Shown here: positions 16,789 through 25,803 of the stretch, one piece after another
Position numbering within the stretch: position 1 is the first letter of the stretch
How the letters are laid out: each line of letters starts with the position of its first letter
Assembly: GCA_949482135.1 (NCBI GenBank)
Contig: CASYFC010000001.1
Span: forward strand, 310,001 to 374,000
Reading direction: 5' to 3'
DNA length: 64,000 bases
Source of the DNA: an uncultured Clostridia bacterium
Lineage (GTDB): Bacteria > Bacillota > Clostridia > TANB77 > CAG-508
Notes under the pieces: model-generated
The model's input: only the letters and a program-made list of their open reading frames with translations
Told to the model about the DNA's origin: nothing
The model's database searches: none
Translations under genes and position numbers: made by a program

Positions 16789-16830
16789 AAAAAATGAAAT
16801 TTGAGAAAAATGTCCCTAACTTTCATTTTT
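16789..16830. terminator. Hairpin after the histidine kinase, dispersed motif family
   Basis: Arms AAAAATGAAA / TTTCATTTTT with a TTAGGGACAT core on the minus strand; the kinase TGA stop lies inside the arm. It shares the TTAGGGAC core with hairpins at 4641-4680 and 61991-62040. Confidence 0.65.
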
Positions 16831-18037
16831 CAAATTTTATTGTAAATATAGAGCCTCTATTAACTCCTGAATCAACTATAATATATCCATTATTTTTTTC
16901 AATAATTGATTTTGATAGTGCCAAACCAATACCAACACTTTCACTTGAAGAATTTTTTCCTTTATAAAATCTTTCAAATATATGTGGTAAATCCTGTTTA
17001 TCTATTCCTTTTCCATTATCTTTTATTACTATTTTTGAATACATTTTATTTTGTTCATAAATTATATCTATCTTTGAATTTTCATAAGAATATTCTATAC
17101 AATTTTTTAAAATATTTGTTATAGCCTCTACTTGCCATTTAAAATCACAATAAATTTTACTTTCTTTATTTCCACTTACATTTATTTTAACATTCTTTAA
17201 ATCAGATAAAGCACTAACATTATTTATACTGCAGTTTATTATTCTTTCTATATTCTCCTCTTTATTTATAAAATTTATACTACAAGCATCTAATTTAGAT
17301 AATTTTAATATTGAAGAAACTAAAAAATTAATATTTATTATTTGTTTTTTTATATCTTTTATAAATTCTATTTTTGTTATTTCATCCATATTAGGCGTTT
17401 CTAGAATATTATCTAACATTATTGTTATAGAAGTTAATGGTGTTTTTAATTGATGAGAAATATCAGATAAAGAATCTTTTAAATTTATTTTATCTTGAAT
17501 AGAATTTTCTGCTGATTCTTTTAGCATTACTGTAGTTTTATAAATTTCATTTTTCAATATAGATAATTCATCTTCTGTATTATCATCTATATCTAACTTA
17601 TAATTTTTGTTATTAATTTCTTCAACATATCTTGTTATCTTTTTTAGCTGTTTATCTTTTAAATTATTATAGTTTAGAAATATTAATAATAAAGAAAATG
17701 ACAAAATAAGTATTAATATAAAATTTAGCCCTAAAAATTTCAAAAAATAATTATCATTTTCTAAAACTAAAGAGTCTTTATTTAAATCTATTCCATATTC
17801 ATAAAATAAATACTTACTGTTTTTACTTTTGTTATTTAATATTTCTACAATTTCAGTTTTATCTATATCTGGATATTTTTGCTTTAAAGATGATACCATC
17901 TGATTAATTTTTTCATTAAAAGAATATGTATATACTCTATATTGATAATTATAAAAAATTAAAAATATTAAATTAAAACTTGCTATTATTAAAACACTAT
18001 AAATTATTGTTTTTTTTAATTCTACTTTATTCTTCAT
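16823..18037 (-). CDS. Sensor histidine kinase of a two-component system
   Basis: About 404 residues. TM1 lies around residues 10-30 (TIIYSVLIIASFNLIFLIF). An extracellular loop of roughly 70 residues follows, then TM2 (FLGLNFILILILSFSLLLIF). A short HAMP-like linker leads to the phospho-acceptor helix SDISHQLKTPLTSITIMLDN, with His in the H box. The ATP domain has an N box (NILKNCIEYS), a G1 box (DNGKGIDKQDLPHIFERFY) and a G2 box (GIGLALSKSIIE). It overlaps the response regulator stop by 11 nt, so the pair is translationally coupled. Linked to an FtsX-type ABC exporter, the set resembles antimicrobial-peptide sensing and detoxification modules (inference). The upstream TTG reading was rejected. 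Confidence 0.9.
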   Translation of the reverse strand: MKNKVELKKTIIYSVLIIASFNLIFLIFYNYQYRVYTYSFNEKINQMVSSLKQKYPDIDKTEIVEILNNKSKNSKYLFYEYGIDLNKDSLVLENDNYFLKFLGLNFILILILSFSLLLIFLNYNNLKDKQLKKITRYVEEINNKNYKLDIDDNTEDELSILKNEIYKTTVMLKESAENSIQDKINLKDSLSDISHQLKTPLTSITIMLDNILETPNMDEITKIEFIKDIKKQIININFLVSSILKLSKLDACSINFINKEENIERIINCSINNVSALSDLKNVKINVSGNKESKIYCDFKWQVEAITNILKNCIEYSYENSKIDIIYEQNKMYSKIVIKDNGKGIDKQDLPHIFERFYKGKNSSSESVGIGLALSKSIIEKNNGYIIVDSGVNRGSIFTIKFEK

Positions 18038-18680
18038 CAATTCTATATCCAATTCCCTTTACAGTATAAATTATATCACTTGATAATTTTTCTCTAATTC
18101 TTTTTAGATATACAGTGACTGTGTTGCTATTTACATCATTTCCTGTCCATTCCCAAATTTTATCTATTATGCACTCTCTTGTAACTACCTTGTTTAAATT
18201 AGTAAATAGTAAATATAAAATTTTTAGTTCTAAACTTGAAAGAGAAACTTCATTATCATTTTTATAAACTACCATTTTATCTAAATCAAATTTTATATCT
18301 CTAACTTTAATTACTAAATTCTTTTTTTCTTTAAGTAATATTTTACTTATTCTTGCAACTAACTCCCTTGTAGAAAAAGGTTTCGTCATATAATCATCTG
18401 CTCCAATTTCTAGTCCTCTAACAATATCATCTTCATCATCCTTAGCTGTTAAAAATATTGTTGGTATTTTTTTGGGCTTTATTGTATTTTCGTAAATTTC
18501 AAATCCATTTCCATCTGGAAGAGAAATATCTAATATTACTAAATTGACTTTTTTATTTTCTAAAAAACTGATTGTTTCATTTCTATTTGTCTTGTGAATT
18601 ACATTATATCCATTTGATTTAAGTGAATATATTAATCCCTTTGCAACCATGTTGCTATCTTCAACTAGTAAAATATCCAT
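18027..18680 (-). CDS. Response regulator, OmpR/PhoB family
   Basis: 217 residues. The receiver domain (1-115) has acidic residues ED at 7-8, the phosphorylated Asp in VNLVILDISLPDG, Thr in PTIFLTAKDD and Lys in DDYMTKPFS. The C-terminal winged helix (about 125-217) contains LSSLELKILYLLFTN and NTVTVYLKRIREKL, typical of the trans-activation loop and recognition helix, and ends YTVKGIGYRIDEE. The start is the ATG following GGAGGAG. It would be phosphorylated by the adjacent kinase and probably binds the direct repeats at 22045-22065 in front of the ABC genes. Confidence 0.92.
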   Translation of the reverse strand: MDILLVEDSNMVAKGLIYSLKSNGYNVIHKTNRNETISFLENKKVNLVILDISLPDGNGFEIYENTIKPKKIPTIFLTAKDDEDDIVRGLEIGADDYMTKPFSTRELVARISKILLKEKKNLVIKVRDIKFDLDKMVVYKNDNEVSLSSLELKILYLLFTNLNKVVTRECIIDKIWEWTGNDVNSNTVTVYLKRIREKLSSDIIYTVKGIGYRIDEE

Positions 18681-18703
18681 TTTCTCCTCCATAATTTTTT
18701 ACA

Positions 18704-21283
18704 TTATATATTTTCATTTCTTATTGTGTCAATTGTATTTTGCTTATTAATTTTTCCTAAAGAATATTTCATAATTGCATACACTAGAATAAACACACCA
18801 ATTGCAGATATTATAATTGGAACAATTGGAATATATATACTTTCATTCATTTTTATAGCAAAAGCCTTATATAGAGCAAAAGTGCCAAGTAATCCTAAAA
18901 CCACACCATATAGTAGTGCTTTTACAGAATAAAATATTGTTTCTAAATTAATCATTCTACTAAATTCTTTTTTTGTCATTCCAATGCTTTTAAGCATTGC
19001 GAACTCTTTTTGTCTTAATTCCATATTTGATGTGATGGAATTAAATATGTTTGTAACACCTATTAAAGTAATTACTGTTATAAATCCATATAAAAATATT
19101 TTTATAACTAAGACCATAGATCTTTCTTCTCTTACCTGAGCATCAAAATTTGATAATCGTACATCATTACAGATTTTTTGTATATCATCTTCAGTTTTAT
19201 CTGATTCTTCGGAATCTATGCAAATACAATTAATTTTAAACTCTATATTTGGATATTCATCCTTATTTATAATTAAATATCCATCTGTATAATAAGAATT
19301 TTCTAGTCCTTTTGGTCTAGGTTGATCATTAACTATTATTTTAGCTATCTTTATATTAAATTCTTCATCTTTAAATTTCCCAGTTATAATTTCATTTTCA
19401 TTATATGTGTATCTTCTACTTTCTACTAAATTTCCTTCTCCATCATAATTATAGCTATTATCTAGTAGAATTCCTTTTCTTTTTACCTCTCCATAATTTA
19501 GTTCTAGTTTTTTTACATACTCTTTAAATTCATTATCATCTAATGCTTTAATATTTATACGAGCAATTATTCTTTCACCACCGATATTAATATTTTGTAT
19601 TTCTCCATTTTCTTGTTTTATATAGTCAACACCTTCTATTTGAATTATTTTACTCGAATCTTCAATTTCTAAATAATCATCATTATTTTCATACAGAACA
19701 GCTACTGACTTTACTTCTTCTAAATTTTCAATTTGTTTAATCATATCTCCTGTTAAATTTTCTTCACCAGAATATGTTCTTAAATTATATCCAATATCTT
19801 TATAATATCCACTTGTAAATTGGAAGGAATTTGTTATAAATGCATTCATTGTTATAAAAATAAATATACTTACTGTTAAAGACATTACTGTTGTTCTATA
19901 TTTTTTCTTACTTCTTTTTAAATTTTTATATGCCAAAACACCACCTTGTTTAAATACTTTATTTATTATTTTGGGAGTTTTTAGCTTTTTACTTTCTAAT
20001 TTTATTTGTTCTGAATTTCTCAAATTTTCAATTGGGCTTACTTTACTTGCTTTCCTTGCTGAAGATATTGCAGATAAATATATTGTGACCATTCCTAATA
20101 AACTTGAAATTACCATTGGTATTATAGCAATTTTAAATACAATTCCATCTACATGTGTTAATAAGTAGTCTCCAATTAAACTATTTACAATTTTTATTAA
20201 TATAAAATCTGCAAATATTCCAGATAGAATGCCTAGTGGAATTCCAATAATTCCAAGTGTCATAGCTTCAAACATTACATTTTTTCTTATCTGCTTTTTG
20301 GTTGCACCAACACTTGCTAACATTCCATACATTTTTATTTTTTCTGATGTAGCTATTTTAAAAGAATTACTAATACAAAACACACTTGTAAAAACAATTA
20401 TAAAGATAACAACCATACATACAGCAAATAACATTGCTATTGTAGAATCCGAAAATGCAAACCCTTCCCATCTTAACAATTCTTTGTTTACTTCATAGTC
20501 TTCATATTGAGTCTTTTCATTTTCTCCTATATTTGTATAATCTTGTACTCCTAAAATTGCTGAAATTGATTCTTTATTTTCTTTTGGATCTTTTAAAGCA
20601 ATATATATATCTTTTTTTCCAGTACTCATTTCAGTTGTAATAACTGTATATCCTGGATCTTGATATCCTTCAAAGCCAAAATCTGGTCTTTCAATAATTC
20701 CAACAACTGTAAATTCATACTCATTTGTATTTACTAGCTTTTCGCCCTCTTCTTGATAACTATTAGAATCATATAAAATATAATCATCTAATGTTTTTCT
20801 TTGTCCAACTTCTAGTTTTATTTTATCTCCAATTTTGTAATCTACTTTTCCATTAGAACTAATATGTTTACTAATTAGAATCTCACTACTATTTTCTGGA
20901 AATCTTCCCTCTAATAATTTTCTATTTAATTTTAGCTTTTCAAATACTTGTAAATCCATAGAATATAATTTTAAATATGGTTTATACTCATTTTGTCCGG
21001 AATCTAATTTAGAAAATCCAATTGTTTGTGAGGTATATATTTCTTTTATATCTCTGTTACTTTGAAGTTTCTTTATATCTTGATTGTTACCAACTCTAAT
21101 TTTTACATGGTAATATCCAGTTTCATTTATAGCATTTTGAATTAATGTTTCTTGAAAGCTTGTAATCATTGTTGATACTGCACATATTAATGCAACAGAT
21201 AAAATTATTCCAATAATTGTACTAATTGTTCTTTTTTTATTTAATTTTAAATTTCTTATAGATAATTGTTTAAGTATATTCAT
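18704..21283 (-). CDS. ABC transporter permease, FtsX/MacB-like (859 aa)
   Basis: Begins MNILKQLSIRNLKLNKKRT with a first membrane helix (ISTIIGIILSVALICAVST). A large extracellular MacB-type domain of roughly 230 residues follows, then three helices forming an FtsX domain (around 285-420). A second core begins AYKNLKRSKKKYRTTVMSL, with another large extracellular domain and a final FtsX triplet near 730-845. This duplicated FtsX architecture is typical of exporters of lipoproteins or antimicrobial peptides. The ribosome binding site is AAGGAGGG. It is co-transcribed with the ATPase upstream and the two-component genes downstream (spacing about 10-25 nt). Confidence 0.9.
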   Translation of the reverse strand: MNILKQLSIRNLKLNKKRTISTIIGIILSVALICAVSTMITSFQETLIQNAINETGYYHVKIRVGNNQDIKKLQSNRDIKEIYTSQTIGFSKLDSGQNEYKPYLKLYSMDLQVFEKLKLNRKLLEGRFPENSSEILISKHISSNGKVDYKIGDKIKLEVGQRKTLDDYILYDSNSYQEEGEKLVNTNEYEFTVVGIIERPDFGFEGYQDPGYTVITTEMSTGKKDIYIALKDPKENKESISAILGVQDYTNIGENEKTQYEDYEVNKELLRWEGFAFSDSTIAMLFAVCMVVIFIIVFTSVFCISNSFKIATSEKIKMYGMLASVGATKKQIRKNVMFEAMTLGIIGIPLGILSGIFADFILIKIVNSLIGDYLLTHVDGIVFKIAIIPMVISSLLGMVTIYLSAISSARKASKVSPIENLRNSEQIKLESKKLKTPKIINKVFKQGGVLAYKNLKRSKKKYRTTVMSLTVSIFIFITMNAFITNSFQFTSGYYKDIGYNLRTYSGEENLTGDMIKQIENLEEVKSVAVLYENNDDYLEIEDSSKIIQIEGVDYIKQENGEIQNINIGGERIIARINIKALDDNEFKEYVKKLELNYGEVKRKGILLDNSYNYDGEGNLVESRRYTYNENEIITGKFKDEEFNIKIAKIIVNDQPRPKGLENSYYTDGYLIINKDEYPNIEFKINCICIDSEESDKTEDDIQKICNDVRLSNFDAQVREERSMVLVIKIFLYGFITVITLIGVTNIFNSITSNMELRQKEFAMLKSIGMTKKEFSRMINLETIFYSVKALLYGVVLGLLGTFALYKAFAIKMNESIYIPIVPIIISAIGVFILVYAIMKYSLGKINKQNTIDTIRNENI

Positions 21284-21293
21284 AATTCCCTCC

Positions 21294-21957
21294 TTAAACT
21301 ATTTGTCCATCTTCGATTTTAATAATTCTATCAGCAACTTGAGCTATTTCCATATTATGAGTAATCATTATTATAGTTTGATTATATTCTTTATTAGATT
21401 TTTTTAATAATTCTACAATTTCATTACTTGATTTGGAATCTAAATTTCCTGTTGGTTCATCTGCTAAAATAATTGCTGGATTTGTTATCATACTTCTTCC
21501 TATTGACGTTCTTTGTTGCTGTCCACCAGATAATTCATTTGGAAGATGTTTTCTCCTATTTTCGAGTCCTAATATCTTTATTAGTTCATCTAATCTTTTT
21601 TTGTTAATTTCTCTATTATCTAAATTAAGTGGCAATGTTATATTTTCTTCTACATTTAATATTGGTATTAAATTATAAAACTGATATATAAGTCCCACTT
21701 GTCTTCTTCTAAATATAGCAAGTTCATCATCATTAAATTTGTATATATCTTTTCCATCAATAAAGACTTTTCCACTTGATGGTCTATCTACACCTCCAAT
21801 TAAATGTAATAGTGTTGATTTTCCGCTTCCGTGAAGCTCCAACAATTGCAACAAATTCACCTTTATCCACTTTAAAAGATACGTTATTTAAAGCTGTAAC
21901 TTGTGCAGTTCCCTTTCCATAGATTTTACTTAAATTCTCTACTCTTAAAATTTCCAT
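21294..21957 (-). CDS. ABC transporter ATP-binding protein, frameshifted in the Walker A motif
   Basis: The reading frame is split by one extra base. The first part (from ATG 21957, AAAGGAAA in front) reads MEILRVENLSKIYGKGTAQV to GEFVAIVGAS. The second continues GSGKSTLLHLIGGVDRPSSG from the next frame to the stop at 21294. Removing one C in TCACGGAAGC (near 21830) restores an intact GASGSGKST P-loop. Other motifs are fine: Q-loop YQFYNLIPILNVEEN, signature LSGGQQQRTSIGRSM, Walker B IILADEPTGNLDS and H-loop ITHN. Without the repair the ATPase would be dead. This is either a recent mutation or a sequencing error; the intact permease and two-component system favour an error. Confidence 0.85.
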
Positions 21958-22030
21958 AAACATTTCCTTTCTTTTTAATATTTTCATATCAATTTAGTAT
22001 TTGCACATAACTCATTTTATTTATATTTTC

Positions 22031-22065
22031 ATTATAACTAATTTAAAGTGACAACTAAGTGACAA
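22031..22065 (-). promoter_or_regulatory. Promoter and direct-repeat operator of the ABC/two-component operon
   Basis: On the minus strand two TTGTCACTT repeats lie 11 bases apart (22065-22045), about one helical turn. They are followed 12 bases later by TATAAT (22036-22031). Tandem repeats just upstream of the -10 are how OmpR-family regulators commonly bind, so autoregulation by the linked regulator is likely (inference). Confidence 0.6.
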
Positions 22066-22165
22066 ATCTCAACATTAATAATTTCTTAATAAACATTATA
22101 GAACGAAATCTCTAAGCTTCACCTATTTAGATTCTATTCATATACTACTATAGGAGGTTTTATAA

Positions 22166-22804
22166 ATGAATACTATTGAAAAACGTGAAATAAACAATGA
22201 GTTAAAATATAAAAATACAGTTATTTTAACTTATAAAATTGAATATCCAGAAATAACTTTTTCAAATTATTGTAATGGAAAGAATAATTTTAATAGATAT
22301 AATAAAGAAAAAGCACTTATGTTAGAAAACTATATAAAAACAAAACTATATGCAGATGCAGTAAGTACCTATGAATATAATTTAAGTAATGGGTATCCTA
22401 TAATGGTTTTTGAAGTAATTTCAGAAATTAATATTACTTATAATAATGATTTTTTAGTTAGTTTGTATGAAGATAAATATGAATTCACTGGTGGAGCTCA
22501 TGGAAATACTATAAGATCATCTCAAAATTGGAATTTACAAACTTCTTGTTTTATTCCGCTTTCTAATTTCTATCCAAATAATCCATACTATTTAATTAAT
22601 ATAATAAAAAATATTAATGCTCAAATAAAAGCTCAAATTGATAGTGGAAATAACTATTATTTTGATAATTATTGCGAACTTGTTTTAGAAACATTTAATT
22701 TGAATAGTTTCTTTGTAACCCCAAACAATATTGCTATATACTTTCAGCAGTATGATATAGCACCATATTCTAGTGGAATACCTGTATTTTATATACCATG
22801 TTAA
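22166..22804 (+). CDS. DUF4163/DUF3298-type protein (RsiV/PdaC-like domain)
   Basis: 212 residues. The N-terminal half fits DUF4163 (VILTYKIEYPEI, ENYIKTKLYADAVSTYEYN). The centre has YEFTGGAHGNTIRSSQNWN, the hallmark GGAHG segment, and the C-terminal half fits DUF3298 (FFVTPNNIAIYFQQYDIAPY, ending GIPVFYIPC). In RsiV this region binds lysozyme and in PdaC it sits beside a deacetylase. Here there is no transmembrane anti-sigma part and no signal peptide, so the protein appears cytosolic or is a free domain. The ribosome binding site is TAGGAGG. It is transcribed away from the ABC/two-component operon; the shared theme may be cell-wall stress (inference). Confidence 0.75.
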   Translation: MNTIEKREINNELKYKNTVILTYKIEYPEITFSNYCNGKNNFNRYNKEKALMLENYIKTKLYADAVSTYEYNLSNGYPIMVFEVISEINITYNNDFLVSLYEDKYEFTGGAHGNTIRSSQNWNLQTSCFIPLSNFYPNNPYYLINIIKNINAQIKAQIDSGNNYYFDNYCELVLETFNLNSFFVTPNNIAIYFQQYDIAPYSSGIPVFYIPC

Positions 22805-22907
22805 ATCATTTTGCAATGCCCGTGTAATGCCTTGTATTCAAACAAATTCAAGAATTCCAGTTATGTTTCATTTGTATTTCATTTTAATTATATATATTAT
22901 ACATTTC

Positions 22908-22936
22908 TTGATAACGCTATGGCTTTGATATAAAAT
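22908..22936 (+). promoter_or_regulatory. Possible promoter of the HD-domain operon
   Basis: TTGATA (22908-22913), 17 bases, TAAAAT (22931-22936), about 38 bases before the ATG. The match is moderate, but it is the best in this 169-base gap. Confidence 0.4.
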
Positions 22937-22973
22937 ATATGTAAATATTGGAATAGAAAGGACGACTGATAAA

Positions 22974-24743
22974 ATGGCTTTTTTTAAAATCGCCACTATT
23001 GGAGATACTAAAGATAATGTATATTTTGAAGTTGCTCAACAATTACTAGCTCAAGGTTATTCTGAAAATGATCTTAATGAAATAGAATTTGTTGATATAA
23101 CAGGAATGACAAAAGATGATATTGAAGAATTAGGTCCTGTACATGGAGTTATGTATTTTTCAAACACAAGTCAGGATAATCCAGATAAGCTAAATAAAGA
23201 TGAATTATTAAAAACATTATTAAGTCTACACACTGTACCAAGTGATTTAAAATTATTTGCGTTATCACATGAACCTGTTACTAGCGATGAACAAAGTAAA
23301 GAAGAAGAAAAAATTCAATCATATATTAAGGAAGAATTTCCAAATATAAAAAATGAAACAGATCTATCAATGTTTTTATCTCTTGCTAACATTGATACAC
23401 CAGAAGCAATGAAGGCTTATACACATGGAATTATTGAAACTGCATTTGTACCAGATTTTGAATATATTGATTCTATTGAGAATCAAACAAAGCAAAAAGT
23501 TGATAAAATGCTTGAATTAGTTACATCATCTCTTGAATTAAAACATCCATATACAGCAGGACATGTTGAAAGAGTTTCTGTGTTTGCAGAAGCAATAGCA
23601 AGAGAAATGGGATGTACTGATAAGGAAATTGATGATATTGTTATTGCATCAAAATTACATGATATAGGAAAATTGATAATTCCTGATAGAATATTAGCAT
23701 CATCAAAGGATCTTGATTATAATGATAGAAAACAAATGGATATTCACGATAAAGCAGGAGCTCAACTTTTAGAGGCTCTTACATCATATGATAGTGATTT
23801 AGCCGAAAAATTGAGTCCTGATGTACTAAAAGGAATAAAACATCATCATAAAGACTGGGACGGAAAACATGATAAAAAAAGTGAAACTCTAGATCCTATT
23901 CGTGGTAAAAAAATTGGAAAATATGCAACAATAATCGCTGTTGCAGACTGTATTGATGCAATGGTTTCACAAAGAGCTTATAACAATCCAAAACATATAT
24001 TGGATACTTTTAGAGATCTTTGGTCAAATAGAGAAAAACAATTTGAACCAGCAGCTGCTGAAGCTGCTATTATGGTTCTTGGTAAAGAAATTGCTGCTTT
24101 AGGATATGATCCAGTTAAAATGTTTTCAGAAGTTTCAAGTAATCCTTGGTGGGGTAAATTTGATTTAGGATTACAAAGCTTTTTTAATGCGAACGCTGAT
24201 GAATTTAAAGTAAATGAGCATCCAGAAACTGGCAGTTATGGCTCATTAGGATTTAGACTAACTGAGCAAGGTTATTTTGAATTTAACGGGAAAAATGCTA
24301 CTCCACTTAATCCAGAAATAAGATATGAATCTGAAATTAGATTTTTAACAGCTCACCCTGATAAAATAGGAAGTATACCTGCAGGCATTACACTTTCACA
24401 TGAAGAAACCAAAAAAGCTGCTATTGCTCAAGCTAAGGATAAATTTATAAAACAAGATTCTGAAGGAACAAGAGCACTTGATAGATCTAGAATTTACCAA
24501 ATAGAAAAAGATATTCCTCAAGATTTTTCAGAAGAAAGTAAATCTAATAATGTTGATGACAAAATACTTTCTGTAAAAACTCAAAAAATAGTAGAACCTG
24601 ATATCCCTAAACAAGTTCATGATATTCAAATAAAACGTAATGATTGTCAAAATGCTATTACTACAACAAAATCTTTAAGAGAACAAGAAAATCAACAAGA
24701 AGTTGGAATTGGAACACCAGTAACTGAAGTTGATGATAGATAA
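22974..24743 (+). CDS. HD-domain (HD-GYP-like) protein with unknown flanking domains
   Basis: 589 residues. Residues 1-165 are an unrecognised alpha/beta domain. Residues about 178-365 are an HD phosphohydrolase: HPYTAGHVERV (His197), SKLHDIGKLIIPDRIL (His229-Asp230), IKHHHKDWDG (290-292) and VADCIDAMVSQRAY (Asp325). The layout is HD-GYP-like, but the GYP tripeptide is missing (HHKDWDGKHDKKSE), so c-di-GMP cleavage is doubtful. Residues 370-589 are a unique, partly disordered C-terminus (FNANADEFKVNEHPETGSYG). Ribosome binding site AAAGGAC. It is first of three genes (next at 24768 and 25244), the last being a member of the small-partner family. A nucleotide-cleaving or signalling effector is a reasonable guess. 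Confidence 0.8.
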   Translation: MAFFKIATIGDTKDNVYFEVAQQLLAQGYSENDLNEIEFVDITGMTKDDIEELGPVHGVMYFSNTSQDNPDKLNKDELLKTLLSLHTVPSDLKLFALSHEPVTSDEQSKEEEKIQSYIKEEFPNIKNETDLSMFLSLANIDTPEAMKAYTHGIIETAFVPDFEYIDSIENQTKQKVDKMLELVTSSLELKHPYTAGHVERVSVFAEAIAREMGCTDKEIDDIVIASKLHDIGKLIIPDRILASSKDLDYNDRKQMDIHDKAGAQLLEALTSYDSDLAEKLSPDVLKGIKHHHKDWDGKHDKKSETLDPIRGKKIGKYATIIAVADCIDAMVSQRAYNNPKHILDTFRDLWSNREKQFEPAAAEAAIMVLGKEIAALGYDPVKMFSEVSSNPWWGKFDLGLQSFFNANADEFKVNEHPETGSYGSLGFRLTEQGYFEFNGKNATPLNPEIRYESEIRFLTAHPDKIGSIPAGITLSHEETKKAAIAQAKDKFIKQDSEGTRALDRSRIYQIEKDIPQDFSEESKSNNVDDKILSVKTQKIVEPDIPKQVHDIQIKRNDCQNAITTTKSLREQENQQEVGIGTPVTEVDDR

Positions 24744-24767
24744 TATTATTAATAGAAAGGTAAGATT

Positions 24768-25226
24768 ATGGAGAAAAAACCACTAAAAGTTGGATATGCT
24801 ATGTCCACATGGAGAAAAGTAAAAGAATTTCAAGATGGTTTAAAAGGAATTGAAGATAAAATTCCTATGCCATTAATTAGAAAATATCTTCTAACAGGTG
24901 AAAAAGCTGACGATGTTTCTAGTGATATTTATGATGAAATAGATAGATTACAAGATGTTAGGTCTGCTGGAATTCAAGGTGAAATGAGATATGCAATTGC
25001 TCAGGCACGAAAAAATGGAATTGATTTAAAAGAAAATATTACTTCTGGAAAGGATATACGTCCTGGATTTAGTAAAAAAGTATTAGAAAGAATCCCAAGT
25101 TTAGGTATTTATACTCATTTTATGTGGTATACAGAAAAAGAATTAGAAAAACTTAATGTTGATATAGAAAAAACACCACAATCATCATCAGCACCTGATA
25201 AAGATGATGATGAGCATTCTATTTAA
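24768..25226 (+). CDS. Hypothetical protein (152 aa) in the HD-domain operon
   Basis: Not recognised. It is soluble and mostly helical: STWRKVKEFQDGLKGIEDKI, then IRKYLLTGEKADDVSSDIYD, an Ala/Arg helix (EMRYAIAQARKNGIDLKE), and MWYTEKELEKLN before a disordered acidic end (PDKDDDEHSI). No signal peptide, membrane helix or obvious catalytic residues. The ribosome binding site is GAAAGG. It lies 24 nt after the HD gene and 17 nt before the small-partner gene, so the three are one operon. Loci A and C have no counterpart, so it may be specific to the HD protein. Confidence 0.6.
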   Translation: MEKKPLKVGYAMSTWRKVKEFQDGLKGIEDKIPMPLIRKYLLTGEKADDVSSDIYDEIDRLQDVRSAGIQGEMRYAIAQARKNGIDLKENITSGKDIRPGFSKKVLERIPSLGIYTHFMWYTEKELEKLNVDIEKTPQSSSAPDKDDDEHSI

Positions 25227-25243
25227 GCTATAAGGAGTTAATT

Positions 25244-25756
25244 ATGCTTGTTTCACAATATCGAGAAGCATTAGTTGAAGTATTAGAAATTTTAAAACAT
25301 GCTAAAAAAGAAGATGTTGATAAGATTCCCAAAAATTTATTATTATTTTTTAAACGAAATGCTTCTCCTACTTATAAATTCATTTTTGATGAGAATAAAG
25401 AACTAAAAGACTTGAATTTGAAAGATGAAACTAAAGGATTACTAGCAATGATTTATCGTAGTTACTGGTGTACTCCAGAAGAACGTTCTGAATATGATAA
25501 ACTATTAATCCATAACCAAAAACTATATGATGAAATGTTAAGAGAAAAATACAATCCTGATAAAATTTTTGAAAATAACTTTTATAATAATCCTTTTGAT
25601 AATAAAGATCAAGAATCAGAAGAAACTCCACAAATTGAAAATTCTAATCAGGAAACTCAATCACTTATAATTTATACACAAAACTTTCTTTCAAAGATAT
25701 TAATAAAATTACAAGAATTTTTTAATAAATTTCATTTTAAATCAAAATCAATATAA
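25244..25756 (+). CDS. Small partner protein, paralogue B
   Basis: 170 residues, unknown function. It aligns by eye with the proteins at 7974-8414 and 43515-43940: an N-terminal helix (REALVEVLEILKHAKKEDVD), KIPKNLLLFFKRNASPTYKF, then LKDETKGLLAMIYRSYWCTPEER and EKYNPDKIF, the last also found in paralogue A as YNPDDIF. An acidic Gln/Glu-rich linker leads to an amphipathic aromatic/basic tail (IIYTQNFLSKILIKLQEFFN). Ribosome binding site AAGGAG. Last gene of the HD operon and followed at once by a terminator. As elsewhere, it accompanies a large protein of different domain content. Confidence 0.7.
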   Translation: MLVSQYREALVEVLEILKHAKKEDVDKIPKNLLLFFKRNASPTYKFIFDENKELKDLNLKDETKGLLAMIYRSYWCTPEERSEYDKLLIHNQKLYDEMLREKYNPDKIFENNFYNNPFDNKDQESEETPQIENSNQETQSLIIYTQNFLSKILIKLQEFFNKFHFKSKSI

Positions 25757-25791
25757 AAAAGATACTTATTTGCTTTTAAGTATCTTTTTTT
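25755..25791. terminator. Rho-independent terminator of the HD operon
   Basis: AAAAAAGATACTTA pairs with TAAGTATCTTTTTT around a short loop. It overlaps the stop of the small-partner gene, and the T/A flanks allow it to act in both directions. Confidence 0.85.
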
Positions 25792-25803
25792 ATATCTCAT
25801 ATT

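Noticed and set aside
22974..24743. Calling this a c-di-GMP HD-GYP phosphodiesterase
   Set aside because: The GYP motif is missing, so the specific activity is not supported.
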